Assembly: GCA_007859835.1 (NCBI GenBank)
Contig: SJPJ01000001.1
Location: 3,522,794 to 3,586,793 of the forward strand
Source of the DNA: Novipirellula herctigrandis
Lineage (GTDB): Bacteria > Planctomycetota > Planctomycetia > Pirellulales > Pirellulaceae
Direction: 5' to 3'
Length of the DNA stretch: 64,000 nucleotides
Of the stretch, positions 35,563 through 44,696 are shown in pieces. The stretch's first letter is position 1, and every line of letters begins with the position of its first letter. Made by a program: the position numbers and the translations under genes. The notes under the pieces were generated by a model. The model was not told the DNA's origin and searched no databases. It was given only the letters and a program-made list of their open reading frames with translations.

Positions 35563-35809
35563 CGGTTCTCCTGCCAAATTCGTGTGCCATTGGAAATACG
35601 CAGAGTAGGCCTTCAATAGACAAAGATCTGAATGGTGGGCAGTTTCTTTTTGAAACAGGTGTCGGCCCAGTGGACGAAGCCGGATGCCGTCCGCGAGAGC
35701 CAGCAGCGGCGCATCGCAGCCAAGCAATCGGGCCCCAAGGACAGCCGCCGATCTTGGGGCATAGGTTCCGGCGCACACCGACTGGTTTGCCGGCTTCAAT
35801 GGGCAAACC

Positions 35810-35846
35810 AAAAAAAGCCAGCGAGTAAACTCACCGGCTTTATGGT
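35810..35846 (-). terminator. Rho-independent terminator of the PEP-CTERM gene
   Basis: On the minus strand AAAGCCGGTGAG, a short TTTA loop, and CTCGCTGGCTTT form a stem with two wobble pairs followed by a run of T. It lies just past the stop at 35869 and upstream of the sulfatase start. Confidence 0.75.
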
Positions 35847-35868
35847 TTCAAAACTCATCTTTCACCGC

Positions 35869-36591
35869 CTACTTGCGGCGACGGATCAACAAGCCCAGCC
35901 CGCAAAATCCAATCACGGCGAGTGACGAGGGTTCGGGAACTGCCGTAACAATTGCGACGTTGTTCAGGACGCCACCAGCGACGGTTGCATCCCCGCTCCA
36001 GAATTTCACGCCGATATAATCAAAGTCCTCGATGCTGTCGCCACCAAAGTTCAATGCAAGAGTCCCCGTAGTCGCAACTCCGGCTGTCCCGGTGTAAGTA
36101 TTCAGAGCTGCATTCGCATTTGTAGTATGTGAACTGCCATCATTCAAATCGGTCCAACTCCCCCCGGTCCCAATGACCCTGGATTGTTGTGAGATGAAAT
36201 TGAGTCCAGTAAAAAATCGGTTGTCGGCAGCCGGCGCGGTCCCAGCTTTCCACGCCGCTACGGTGTAGTTCAGATCCAAGGCCCCTGCTACCGGAGTCCA
36301 ATCAAATGAAAGCGTATAGTCGCTGCCCGTCTCGATTGTAATCGAGGATGCCTGGCCAAGACCACTCTTGTTTGCGCCAGTCCCCGTATATTCGGCAGAG
36401 CCACCAGTCAAATCCCATCCAGCTGGATTTCCTTTAACCATCCAGCCGTTATCGAGATCATCGAACAGGACATGATTGTCATTTCCGCCAGGAGTAGCCG
36501 AAGCGAAATCTCCATTAGTGACTAAATCTGCGGAAACTGAAGCAACCGGGAGAACAAAAAGAGCAACAGCCAAAACAACAAGATTTTTCAT
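35869..36591 (-). CDS. PEP-CTERM sorted surface protein
   Basis: A 240-residue protein with signal peptide (to about residue 21, SVSADLV). A single lectin/CBM-like beta-sandwich domain begins LVTNGDFAS. The C-terminus has the sorting signal VPEPSSLAVIGFCGLGLL followed by RRRK. PEP-CTERM proteins are cut by an exosortase and moved to the surface; no exosortase gene is in this window. The N-terminal NGDF motif is usual in such binding modules. Sitting inside the polysaccharide locus, it may hold glycan at the surface. ATG 36591 is chosen to start the signal peptide. Confidence 0.9.
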   Translation of the reverse strand: MKNLVVLAVALFVLPVASVSADLVTNGDFASATPGGNDNHVLFDDLDNGWMVKGNPAGWDLTGGSAEYTGTGANKSGLGQASSITIETGSDYTLSFDWTPVAGALDLNYTVAAWKAGTAPAADNRFFTGLNFISQQSRVIGTGGSWTDLNDGSSHTTNANAALNTYTGTAGVATTGTLALNFGGDSIEDFDYIGVKFWSGDATVAGGVLNNVAIVTAVPEPSSLAVIGFCGLGLLIRRRK

Positions 36592-37068
36592 GACAATCCC
36601 AATAGCAAACCAATGGTGCGTGACGTGACGTAATCGAACTTCCATCGGGAAGGTCACAGCCGAATCCCTCGTGTTCCGGTCCCACGTATGTGAATGGTCC
36701 GCCCAGATTCAAACTTGCCGAGCGAATCTCATTTTTCTAACGACCGACTCAGGCCGTAGGCAAAACCCACCTTGCTTACCCATGCTATATCAGTCACGGT
36801 CGGACGTCCATCCCATTTACCCTATTCTTACAAATGTCGGCCGATACGAGCCTTCGGTTTTTTCTAGAATCGACACCCTTCTGGGCCATCCCGCGGCACG
36901 CTCATATCGAATTCACGTCTACAGGAAATACAGAATGGAGGCTTTGATTAGACAAAATTCTGACGGGCAGCAGACTTTTGCTGAAACGATTTCCGAGCCA
37001 TCCTCTTCGATGCTCGGATTCTTGCTCTTTGCTCCGCAAAGCACTCTTGCATTTGCCGGCGTCGTAAC
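36592..37068. promoter_or_regulatory. 477-base gap upstream of the PEP-CTERM gene
   Basis: No credible gene. The length, and the terminator at the far end of the PEP-CTERM gene, suggest that this gap holds its promoter and perhaps regulator sites, but I can point to no specific box. Confidence 0.35.
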
Positions 37069-38412
37069 TCAATTTTCCCGTGTACTTCCGGGTAAGCTCG
37101 CATAACCAAACAGCAGATCATCATCGGTGTTGCGACCAAGCAGCTTGGCTACGAAGTTGTTTGCCGTTAGGCCATGGCCCTTCACGTCGAACGTAATGAT
37201 CAGATCATTTCCCGACACTTTTGTGGTTAGCACGCTGCTCCCACGTCCGAAATTGACTTCCTCCGATGCACCAAACCTTAGCGAACTGGCCACGATCTCG
37301 GTTTGCGGATCAAAACCTGGTTCGGCCAAGATCCTAACATCGATGTGGTCGGTATCTGCCGTAATCGGCTGTGTGTTCAGAATGTGAATCCGCCGCGGAA
37401 CGACCAGCGGGATCACGATGTTCTTCGAGCTATGGTTATCACTACCTCGATCATCGTCTTTGGGTACGTCGATGACCGCGAAGTTCATATGGGTTGCACG
37501 TCCGTACTTATCCTGCCGGACTTTGGGACGTTCAAACTTGTACCAAGCCTCCGAGGTACCGCCCTCGTGCTTCATCATGGTCGTGTCATAGGCAAATCCG
37601 GGATCCCATTTCCAGTTGATGCCATCGGGCGACCGCAAATAGAACGCTTTGCGTGTGTACCAGTCGTTGACGACCAGGTGATACTGCACTTCATCTTTCC
37701 AGATCACTGGATCTTCGAAGTGGTTCTTGATCTTCGGGTAGACCGATTGGTTTGCAACCTGATGGAACCGTTCGACGCCGGTGTCGCCTATCGACACGTA
37801 CCCGTTCTTGTTCATCATCAGAACGCTGCCATCCTCACGAACGACATACGTCCGGTTGGATTTGTTGAACTTCTCCTGAGGGGATTCAAGTACAGTTTCG
37901 ATCTTCGTCCACGGGCCGTCGAGCGAGTCAGCTCGGTATGCGGAATAGCCCATCACGCCGATGATGTAGGTGCCGTCTTTGAGTCGATAGATCTCTGGGT
38001 TGTGCCCACGACCAATCTCTTCGACCACTTGATAGGGCCCGAGTGGATCGTCGCTGACGGCATGAACCACATCCGATTTCCACCAGATATGATGTCCCTT
38101 GGGTTCATCTTCTCGCCAGCGGCAGACGAACAGATGGTTCTTCCCATCGTCCCCCACGATGATGTTTCCGCCCCAATAGGAATACTCTGCGTCCTCAATG
38201 CCATTATCGGTATCCCGAGGAATCACGTTGCCCGCACCCCAAACGTTTGCCTGGAGTTTGTTCTTAATTGGCACCGGCAAAAAGCGATCAATGAACGCAC
38301 CGCCACGAACGAGTCCCTCAGGCAACTGATAATTGGTTTCTCCGGACTGCCCGTAGAGTGCAGTCGAAGCCAGGCACATCATCCCGGCCAGTACGAGTCG
38401 CGTATTTCTCAT
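37069..38412 (-). CDS. Five-blade propeller glycoside hydrolase (GH43/GH117-like)
   Basis: A 447-residue exported enzyme (signal to about residue 21, ALYGQ). The catalytic part (about 55-335) has the repeat blocks of five-blade propeller glycosidases: EYSYWGGNIIVGDDGKNHLF, GHNPEIYRLKDGTYIIG, HFEDPVIWKDEVQYH and WYKFERPKV. Acidic residues in EDAEY, NPE and FEDP are candidates for catalysis. The last 100 residues are a beta domain with SLRFGASEEVNFGRGSSVL that is also found in the remnant at 60793-61647. It resembles GH117/GH43 relatives that remove terminal sugars from algal galactans, but the exact family is uncertain. Confidence 0.75.
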   Translation of the reverse strand: MRNTRLVLAGMMCLASTALYGQSGETNYQLPEGLVRGGAFIDRFLPVPIKNKLQANVWGAGNVIPRDTDNGIEDAEYSYWGGNIIVGDDGKNHLFVCRWREDEPKGHHIWWKSDVVHAVSDDPLGPYQVVEEIGRGHNPEIYRLKDGTYIIGVMGYSAYRADSLDGPWTKIETVLESPQEKFNKSNRTYVVREDGSVLMMNKNGYVSIGDTGVERFHQVANQSVYPKIKNHFEDPVIWKDEVQYHLVVNDWYTRKAFYLRSPDGINWKWDPGFAYDTTMMKHEGGTSEAWYKFERPKVRQDKYGRATHMNFAVIDVPKDDDRGSDNHSSKNIVIPLVVPRRIHILNTQPITADTDHIDVRILAEPGFDPQTEIVASSLRFGASEEVNFGRGSSVLTTKVSGNDLIITFDVKGHGLTANNFVAKLLGRNTDDDLLFGYASLPGSTREN

Positions 38413-38520
38413 GCTCTGTCGTTCCTCTTTACTATTTTTGGTTCGTCCATTCCGGCCCCTGCGTATTGCGTTTGAAAAAGGGGCTTGATTGTCGGGTTAG
38501 ATATTCACCAACGTGGTAAC

Positions 38521-40350
38521 TCAATTATTCTGTGAAACGACGGGTTCAATGTACGTGTACCAGGCCGCACTGGTCTTGCCGGTACTTTGTGTGAACCATG
38601 TCTGAATGCGTTGCTGACCGCCGGAAAGCTCAACGTCAAACACAATCTCTTCATCTGTGGCGGCAACCGGGCGGGATTCGTCAAAGTTACCAACTTTCAG
38701 CCGTGCTTCCACAACGTTCAGGGCAGTTCGCACGTCTTTTTTCTTAGAATGCGTTTCGGGAGCGCTTGGCCACGGAAATGCTTGCGCACGGATTCCGAGA
38801 TTGGACTCGCGCGGGTACCGTCGCAGTCCAATCCGATACCTGCCTGGCACCTCCACATTGATGAACGTCCAGCCTTCTCCGCCCAGGCCGGCACGGACAC
38901 TGCGCTGGCTGTAGGCGACTTCACCGCCCAAGAGATTTTGCGATGAAATCAATACGGTCTTCTGCTTCGCCGGGTTGATGACAAACGGACAATATTCGTC
39001 TGAACGCTCTGCGATACGGTTCCACCATCTTTCATAATCACCGCGAAGGCGTACGACCATTTCCGGGTATTGCTCGGCGATATCATTCTTCTGGCTCGGA
39101 TCGGTGCTCAAGTCATACAGTTCTTTGCCTACCAGTCGCGACGAACCACGCATCACGCAGTAGTCTTTGTCTTTAATCAACAGGCCATCACCCAGGGGCT
39201 GACCGAAACGTCCCTGATCGTGAACGACAACTGTGCGTTCGGGAACCGCTTCACCTGTCAGCGCCTTTGCAAGCGAGACGCCATCAAACCTACCATAGTC
39301 GTCGAATCGGAGATCGCACAGTTCGATGAAGGTTGGCAGCAGGTCAATATGCGCGGTGACTCCGGTAACGTCACGCCCACCATCTAATCCGCCGCCGGGC
39401 CAGTGGACGAAACAGGCTGCGCGATGGCCACCTTCGTATCGCGAGGTCTTCCTGCCTCGCATACCAGCGTTGTAACCTTCCACTTCCCAGCCATTGCGTG
39501 TGTCGCGTCCGATCTTTGACAGCGTGACGCCGCCGTTGGTCCCATTGTCATTGAAAAACACAACGATCGTGTCACGGTCGAGCGAAAGCTTGCTCAATGC
39601 CGATCGCAGCCTCCCCAGGTTTTCGTCGATACTAGCGATCATTCCAAAGAACAACGCTCTCTGTTTAGGTTGATCCGCATAGGGCTTCACATAAGCTTGT
39701 GGGACATAGAGCGGGGTGTGAGGGGCGTTTGTCGACAGATAGACAAAGAACGGTCGCTCCCTGTTCTCTTCAACAAACTGTATCGTTTCATTGAACCAGA
39801 CGTCCGTGCAGTATCCCTTCACCTGTTCAGGGCTTCCGTTACGGAAATAGAAGTCATCGTAGTAGTTGTTGTCCCAGTAGTCCGGAGTCTCGCCGACCAC
39901 TCCGCCACCATGAATCAATGATTCATCAAAGCCGCGATCCGTTGGGCGAAAGGGATAATTGTCTCCGAGATGCCACTTGCCAAAAATCGCTGTCTTGTAT
40001 CCGCTGCGTTTGAAGACATCGGCCATGGTCACTTCATCGCGGCGCAGATGATGGCGGCTACCGTAAGTCAGCCAAACGCCAGTCCGTGCGGAATAGCGTC
40101 CCGTCATCAAGGCTGCCCTCGTCGGCGCACAGGTCGGGTCGACATGAAAATCGGTTAGTCGGACAGATTCGCGATATAGCCGATCCATCTCCGGCGTCTT
40201 GAGAATCGGGTTTCCGTGGCAAGACAGATCACCATATCCTTGATCGTCCGTGACAATGACGATGACATTCGGCTTACGTTCTTCTGCTCTGGCCTGCGTG
40301 CAAAGACCGATTCCCGTCGCCAGGACCAACCCAAATATGAACGCTTTCAT
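38521..40350 (-). CDS. Sulfatase (CAPTR type) with C-terminal beta domain
   Basis: A 609-residue exported sulfatase (signal to about residue 22, ARAEE). TDD at 34-36, Cys74 in TCAPTRAALMTGRY, KWHLGD, and FNDNGTNGG. After residue 450 comes an extra beta-sandwich domain with WTFINVEVPGRYRIGLRRYP, seen in some sulfatases of the S1_16-like type. Its ATG overlaps the stop of the DUF4838 gene by one base (TAATG), so translation is coupled and the two are probably used on the same glycan. Confidence 0.92.
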   Translation of the reverse strand: MKAFIFGLVLATGIGLCTQARAEERKPNVIVIVTDDQGYGDLSCHGNPILKTPEMDRLYRESVRLTDFHVDPTCAPTRAALMTGRYSARTGVWLTYGSRHHLRRDEVTMADVFKRSGYKTAIFGKWHLGDNYPFRPTDRGFDESLIHGGGVVGETPDYWDNNYYDDFYFRNGSPEQVKGYCTDVWFNETIQFVEENRERPFFVYLSTNAPHTPLYVPQAYVKPYADQPKQRALFFGMIASIDENLGRLRSALSKLSLDRDTIVVFFNDNGTNGGVTLSKIGRDTRNGWEVEGYNAGMRGRKTSRYEGGHRAACFVHWPGGGLDGGRDVTGVTAHIDLLPTFIELCDLRFDDYGRFDGVSLAKALTGEAVPERTVVVHDQGRFGQPLGDGLLIKDKDYCVMRGSSRLVGKELYDLSTDPSQKNDIAEQYPEMVVRLRGDYERWWNRIAERSDEYCPFVINPAKQKTVLISSQNLLGGEVAYSQRSVRAGLGGEGWTFINVEVPGRYRIGLRRYPRESNLGIRAQAFPWPSAPETHSKKKDVRTALNVVEARLKVGNFDESRPVAATDEEIVFDVELSGGQQRIQTWFTQSTGKTSAAWYTYIEPVVSQNN

Positions 40351-42512
40351 TATTTTGTTCCTGTCATTTTCGCAATCTTCCGTCTAAGTGCTCTAGCCGC
40401 ACCGTTTGCGTACGTGGCGTCCAGCGCATTTTCTGCATTGGCATGCTCTCCGGCATTTGATGCTGAAACGGTGTCCTGTTTGAGCTTGGAGGCAACCGTT
40501 TCGAGCTGTTCAAGGAGTTGATTTGCTTCGGCGGTTTCGTTCCTCCGCACAGCATCAAATCCCTGTTCGGCAAGATCATAGTATTCAAGCGTCAGTTCCC
40601 CATAAGCGAGCATCCGTTCATTTTCCAGCACCCGTTGCCGGACTCGCTCCGGTAGTTCCATAGCGATAACTCGATTGATAATCGAGCGGCAAGCATCCCC
40701 TGATTTCCGCATATCCAAAAGGCTTGGGCCGACACCAGTTTGATCATAACTCAGGTGGCTTCCCTTAAACGCGTCTTTGGAACCTCTGTTCAAGTTGGGG
40801 CCCGCTGTGTACTTGAGCCACGTGACATTACTCAACATCGGTTCGAGCCCTTCATAAAAACGACGCATCTCGTCGGCCGCCTTCCCGTAGCGAGTCAAAA
40901 AGTAATCCTTCCATAGCGCTTCGACATCGGCTTCCACGTCCCACAATTGCTGAGCCATCTGCCAGTTGGTGAGCGCTTTGTTTCCCCAGTTTTTGGTGGA
41001 AACGTGCATGTAATGGAAATAGCGAGCGCCGAGCTTGTGGTAGTAGGGGATGTCCTGCGACATCGTGTTCATGAAGCTCATCGGCAGGGACTTAAAACGG
41101 GAAACGTTGTAGTATTCCCCAACGAACATCTGTCCCCGGTAGTGCCGATCAGCGGAAACCGTCCAGTCGTTGAAGATCCCGTTGAATCTGGAATTAAGAT
41201 CGCAATGCTCGTCCTGCATGTCGTGGACGTAGCAACGCCGGATGGGAAAGAATGTGGCGATGCAGGTGTCGTAATCGAAGTCATCGGGCAATGGCCTGGT
41301 GGGCGGATCAATAACGTCATTGTAGGTCAGAAACAAAAGGCGGATTGTTCGCTTGATTCTGCCTTCCTGTCTGGCAACCTTGATGGCCCGGTCGAGGGCA
41401 TGAACCACTCTCAAGTTGCGGTCCGTCGGCGATCCGGTCTTTTGGCAGTTTTCACATTCACACCATTGCGCGTTGTCCAGCAACCAGACATTCACGATGG
41501 CTGCCTGTTTCAACCGCCCCGTTTCGAGATCCTCCACCGCATTCTTAACAAACTCTGAAAGCGCATCCTGATTTGAAGTGCAGAAATTGACCCCGTGTCT
41601 GATCCCTTTTCCCTTTGGCGATCCAGGTCCGGGAATACGCTTGCCTTTGACTAGGCCGTACCATTCGGGATGAGCTTCATAGTAGCTCAGGCTGCCATCT
41701 TCGTTTTCGTCGCCTGCATAGGAAGGGCTTGTTGGATAGGGATCAGCCGGCCGAGTGTCATCCCCCTTAAAGTTTTCATGATCGTAGGGATAAGGATTGG
41801 TCGCCCCCAGATACCAGCTGTGAATTCGATGCTCGGCACCGGCAAGTCGGATCCCAAGCTTATGCAGCATCGGTTTGTTGGATTGCTGGATGCACCAGTA
41901 GTTCAGTCGATTCCGCGCCATCCAAAGAAGAAAATCGTGATCCGCACGGTCTTCCCAGGCATGAAAGCCACGCAAGAGAAAGTCTGGTTTTTCGACCGTA
42001 TTTATGGAAGGAATCGTTTTCAATTCCGAGGACGGTACGACTTGCCCAGGCTCACCGGGCGAAAACCAGCGGACGCCAAGTCGATTGAGGAAGTCGTAAG
42101 CGCCGTAGAGAATGCCAATACGGCTGGTCGCCTTAATCTCCACCCGCCAACTCGTTCCGAAATTGCGGGTGCTGATAATGTAGCCCTCATTGCCAAGCGG
42201 TTTTTGAACTTCAGAAGCTGCTACCAGGGTCAGTACGACCTGGTTTTCATTTCCTGCATCAGCGGAATCGACGACGGCCCAGTCCTCCTCGTGTTGCGTG
42301 ATCAACCGAAGAAACTTCTGGAGTTCATCGGCAGCGAATGCCATCGTGCAAGCATTATCATCCGTAATATCGTCGTCATTCCAAACGACTTCTTCTTGCG
42401 CGGGTATTGGCCCCTTCTGAGCAAGCACAACGACACCGGCATTTGCCGATTCGCTCATAAGGATCAAAACTACGGTCCACAAAATCATGGACATCGCTGC
42501 TTTACGCGTCAT
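40350..42512 (-). CDS. DUF4838 secreted glycosidase-like protein
   Basis: A 720-residue exported protein; ATG 42512 has GAGGAAA just upstream and starts the signal peptide (ending near ESANAGV). The N-terminal part (about 30-170) is a GH20b/alpha-glucuronidase-like beta-alpha domain (AADELQKFL, GILYGAYDFLNRLGVRWF). It is followed by the DUF4838 barrel with FTSNQDALSEF-like and WLLDNAQWCECENCQKTG, where the four-Cys cluster is typical. Then a C-terminal helical domain. DUF4838 proteins are probable GH20/GH67-related glycosidases of unknown specificity. It is coupled to the following sulfatase. Confidence 0.85.
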   Translation of the reverse strand: MTRKAAMSMILWTVVLILMSESANAGVVVLAQKGPIPAQEEVVWNDDDITDDNACTMAFAADELQKFLRLITQHEEDWAVVDSADAGNENQVVLTLVAASEVQKPLGNEGYIISTRNFGTSWRVEIKATSRIGILYGAYDFLNRLGVRWFSPGEPGQVVPSSELKTIPSINTVEKPDFLLRGFHAWEDRADHDFLLWMARNRLNYWCIQQSNKPMLHKLGIRLAGAEHRIHSWYLGATNPYPYDHENFKGDDTRPADPYPTSPSYAGDENEDGSLSYYEAHPEWYGLVKGKRIPGPGSPKGKGIRHGVNFCTSNQDALSEFVKNAVEDLETGRLKQAAIVNVWLLDNAQWCECENCQKTGSPTDRNLRVVHALDRAIKVARQEGRIKRTIRLLFLTYNDVIDPPTRPLPDDFDYDTCIATFFPIRRCYVHDMQDEHCDLNSRFNGIFNDWTVSADRHYRGQMFVGEYYNVSRFKSLPMSFMNTMSQDIPYYHKLGARYFHYMHVSTKNWGNKALTNWQMAQQLWDVEADVEALWKDYFLTRYGKAADEMRRFYEGLEPMLSNVTWLKYTAGPNLNRGSKDAFKGSHLSYDQTGVGPSLLDMRKSGDACRSIINRVIAMELPERVRQRVLENERMLAYGELTLEYYDLAEQGFDAVRRNETAEANQLLEQLETVASKLKQDTVSASNAGEHANAENALDATYANGAARALRRKIAKMTGTK

Positions 42513-42583
42513 ATTTTCCTCGACCCTGAGAGCACAGGTTGTCTGCAAGCGATTTAGTTTCCAGTTTGATGATTCCTGATCAT

Positions 42584-44131
42584 TCATTGACCAAGGTCGG
42601 GGCGTTCGGATTCAATTTCGCGTTTCAAAATCGTTTTCAGTAGTACTACTTTTTCCGGATAATGAGCGGATAACTCATTTCGTTCGTCGTTGTCTTGCAG
42701 GATGTTGTAGAGCTGATGTTGATTACGCCTTTTGCCCACTTCGATCAACTTCCAACCGTCTCGCGTGATCACGGTGCTGCTGCCCATATAGGTTCTGCGG
42801 TTCTGCACTACCACATAGTCGTGCGTCTGATGCTGTGGCTTACCCAAGAGGGTCGGCAGATAAGAGATGCTGTCCTTTCCTGCAGGAACGGGAACCCCAC
42901 CGATATCAGCCAGCGTTGCCAGAAAGTCATAGTGGGCGCTAAGCAATTGCGTTTCGCTTCCCGCTGCGATCTTGCCTGGCCAGCGTGCGATGAGGGGACA
43001 CTGGATGCCACCCTGAAAACCACTCCGCTTTGCTCCGGCCCGTCCCGCATTTCCGTCGAATACGTCTCCGCCGTTGGAAGTCCGCCACTTGTTGTCCGTC
43101 AGATTGGTTGGCGAACCGTCCGGCAACACTTGGTTTTTGAAGCCGTCATAGATTCCATCGCCGTAGTAAGCACAATGTCCATTGTCCGAACTGAAAACGA
43201 CGAGCGTGTTGTCGTCGATTCCCTGTTTCTTTAATTCGTCCATGATCAAGCCAACGTGATCGTCCAGCATCTTGATCATCGATGCGTACTTCTTTTCCTC
43301 ATAAGTTAAACGGGAATCGTTCTCAACTTCCGCGTGTATTTTGGGAATCCCAAGCTCGCCATGCGGAATCTGAGTCGGGTGATACAAAAAGAACGGCTCG
43401 TCTTTATGTTGTTGGATGAACTGAAGAACGCCTTTGATGAAAACGTTTTGCGAATGCGTCTTTCCGCCGTTTCCGGCGGGAAGCTCGTCAATCTCCAAGT
43501 GCTTGCCACACTCAGGGTCGTTGTTGCCGGGCAATTCGTAACGCTCTCCGTTGCGCCATAGATAGGGCGGATAGAATCCGTGGCAACGCTGATGGCAATA
43601 GAATCCATCGTAGTAGTCCCACCCGTATCGTTTCACTCGTTCGTGCCAGGTTTGGAACCCACTGTCCAACTTGCCAAACTGGGCGGTCAGATACCCGGCT
43701 CGCTGGCCAATCTGCCCCAGGAAAACCTCGTCAGGTGCGATCGGCTGCGCGTCGGCTTTCAACTTCGCGAATCGTTTCTGATATTCCTGCTCAGTGATTT
43801 TGCCAGAGTCGCGTTGGATCGCCAGTCCACCGCGATTGTAATCCCAACCACCGATGCGGCCATCGTGCATGCCTGTCGACAGCGACCATCGCGACGGCGC
43901 ACAGAAGGTCGCGCCGTAATAGTTGTTGAACTTCATCCCTTCTGCCGCGAGTCGGTCAATATTCGGCGTCTTCACAATCTGTTGTCCGTAGCAACCCAGC
44001 ATGCCCGGACCGAGGTCATCGGCAAAAATCAGAATTACATTCGGCTTCTCTGAATCGTGCGCCCACAACTGCGGTGGCAGCAAAATGGCAGCCAGAGCCG
44101 CAAAACAAGTGTGTACTGGTAGAATCTTCAT
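42584..44131 (-). CDS. Sulfatase (CAPSR type)
   Basis: A 515-residue exported sulfatase. ATG 44131 opens the signal peptide (to about residue 24, QLWAHD). ADD at 37-39, Cys77 in FCAPSRWSLSTG, SSDNGHCAYYGDG and KNPNxDRLAAEG blocks as in N-acetylgalactosamine-/galactose-6-sulfatase types. It is 71 bases upstream of the DUF4838 start on the same strand. A cassette with a four-helix-bundle gene sits directly behind its start, so its own promoter may have been displaced or replaced by cassette sequence. Confidence 0.92.
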   Translation of the reverse strand: MKILPVHTCFAALAAILLPPQLWAHDSEKPNVILIFADDLGPGMLGCYGQQIVKTPNIDRLAAEGMKFNNYYGATFCAPSRWSLSTGMHDGRIGGWDYNRGGLAIQRDSGKITEQEYQKRFAKLKADAQPIAPDEVFLGQIGQRAGYLTAQFGKLDSGFQTWHERVKRYGWDYYDGFYCHQRCHGFYPPYLWRNGERYELPGNNDPECGKHLEIDELPAGNGGKTHSQNVFIKGVLQFIQQHKDEPFFLYHPTQIPHGELGIPKIHAEVENDSRLTYEEKKYASMIKMLDDHVGLIMDELKKQGIDDNTLVVFSSDNGHCAYYGDGIYDGFKNQVLPDGSPTNLTDNKWRTSNGGDVFDGNAGRAGAKRSGFQGGIQCPLIARWPGKIAAGSETQLLSAHYDFLATLADIGGVPVPAGKDSISYLPTLLGKPQHQTHDYVVVQNRRTYMGSSTVITRDGWKLIEVGKRRNQHQLYNILQDNDERNELSAHYPEKVVLLKTILKREIESERPDLGQ

Positions 44132-44187
44132 GCTGTTTCGTTTCTGAGAAATACTGAACAATTTGTCGGCGGGCCGACGCGGGATTT

Positions 44188-44690
44188 TTGTTATTTGGTA
44201 TTTGCTATTAATCATCAATCATTTGTTATTGGGCTTTGTTGAACCTTCTCGGGTTGTGCGTATTGAGGCGTTTAGGATTCGGCAAAGTTGTTGGTTTTCG
44301 TCGATGACGTTTTCGAGACGTTTAGTTGGGAACAGTTCAGATCGTTCGATCATTCGCAGCCAAACACAGGTTTCATTCAATTCCTTTGACGCAATCTTCA
44401 ATTTGTGAATAAAGTCCGCTTGGCTCTCTGCACCGCGAGCTTCCGCGTAATTGGGAGCCGGAGATGTTCCTGAGCGAAGAATCTGTCCTGCAATATGTTT
44501 CCCCGCCGGATCTTTCGGCAGAGCGTTCGCCAAGCCAATAATCCGAACAGCAAAATCTATCAGTCGATCTTCAATCTCATCTGCTTTCGATAAGAAAACT
44601 CTCCTCTGCTCCGTGGCATTTGTCAGTAATCATATCTTCTCATCAATAACAAATGATTAATGACAGATAACAAATAATATATCCGCCACC
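44188..44690. mobile_element. Inverted-repeat cassette carrying a four-helix-bundle gene
   Basis: AT-rich inverted repeats flank the gene at 44219-44633: a perfect 15-base pair AATCATTTGTTATTG at 44217-44231 and its complement at 44644-44658, extending to 23 matches in 28 when the outer AT-rich bases are included. There is no transposase inside. The layout (tiny IVP-type gene inside AT-rich inverted repeats) is the one seen again, decayed, at 47.06-47.52 kb. Confidence 0.65.
44219..44633 (-). pseudogene. Four-helix-bundle (23S rRNA IVP family) gene with apparent frameshift
   Basis: The main frame reads ADEIEDRLIDFAVRIIGLA, then DPAGKHIAGQILRSGTSPAP, NYAEARGAESQADFIHKL and SKELNETCVWLRMI, the full family signature to a TGA at 44219. 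It has no ATG upstream before a stop. ATG 44633 opens MITDKCHGAEESF in another frame; dropping one T from the TTTT run at 44595-44598 would join it to LSKADEIEDR. So either a one-base frameshift inactivates the gene, or the run is a sequencing error, or translation slips there. The family occurs in 23S rRNA intervening sequences and near diversity-generating retroelements; its molecular role is not settled. Confidence 0.75.
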
Positions 44691-44696
44691 TCACCA

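Noticed and set aside
35632-35925. Plus-strand gene over the terminator of the PEP-CTERM gene
   Set aside because: It runs through the hairpin and into the 3' end of the PEP-CTERM gene in antisense, with no domain.
36671-37105. Plus-strand gene of 144 codons in the gap at 36.7-37.1 kb
   Set aside because: No ribosome site, signal peptide or homology; it overlaps the end of the glycosidase gene.
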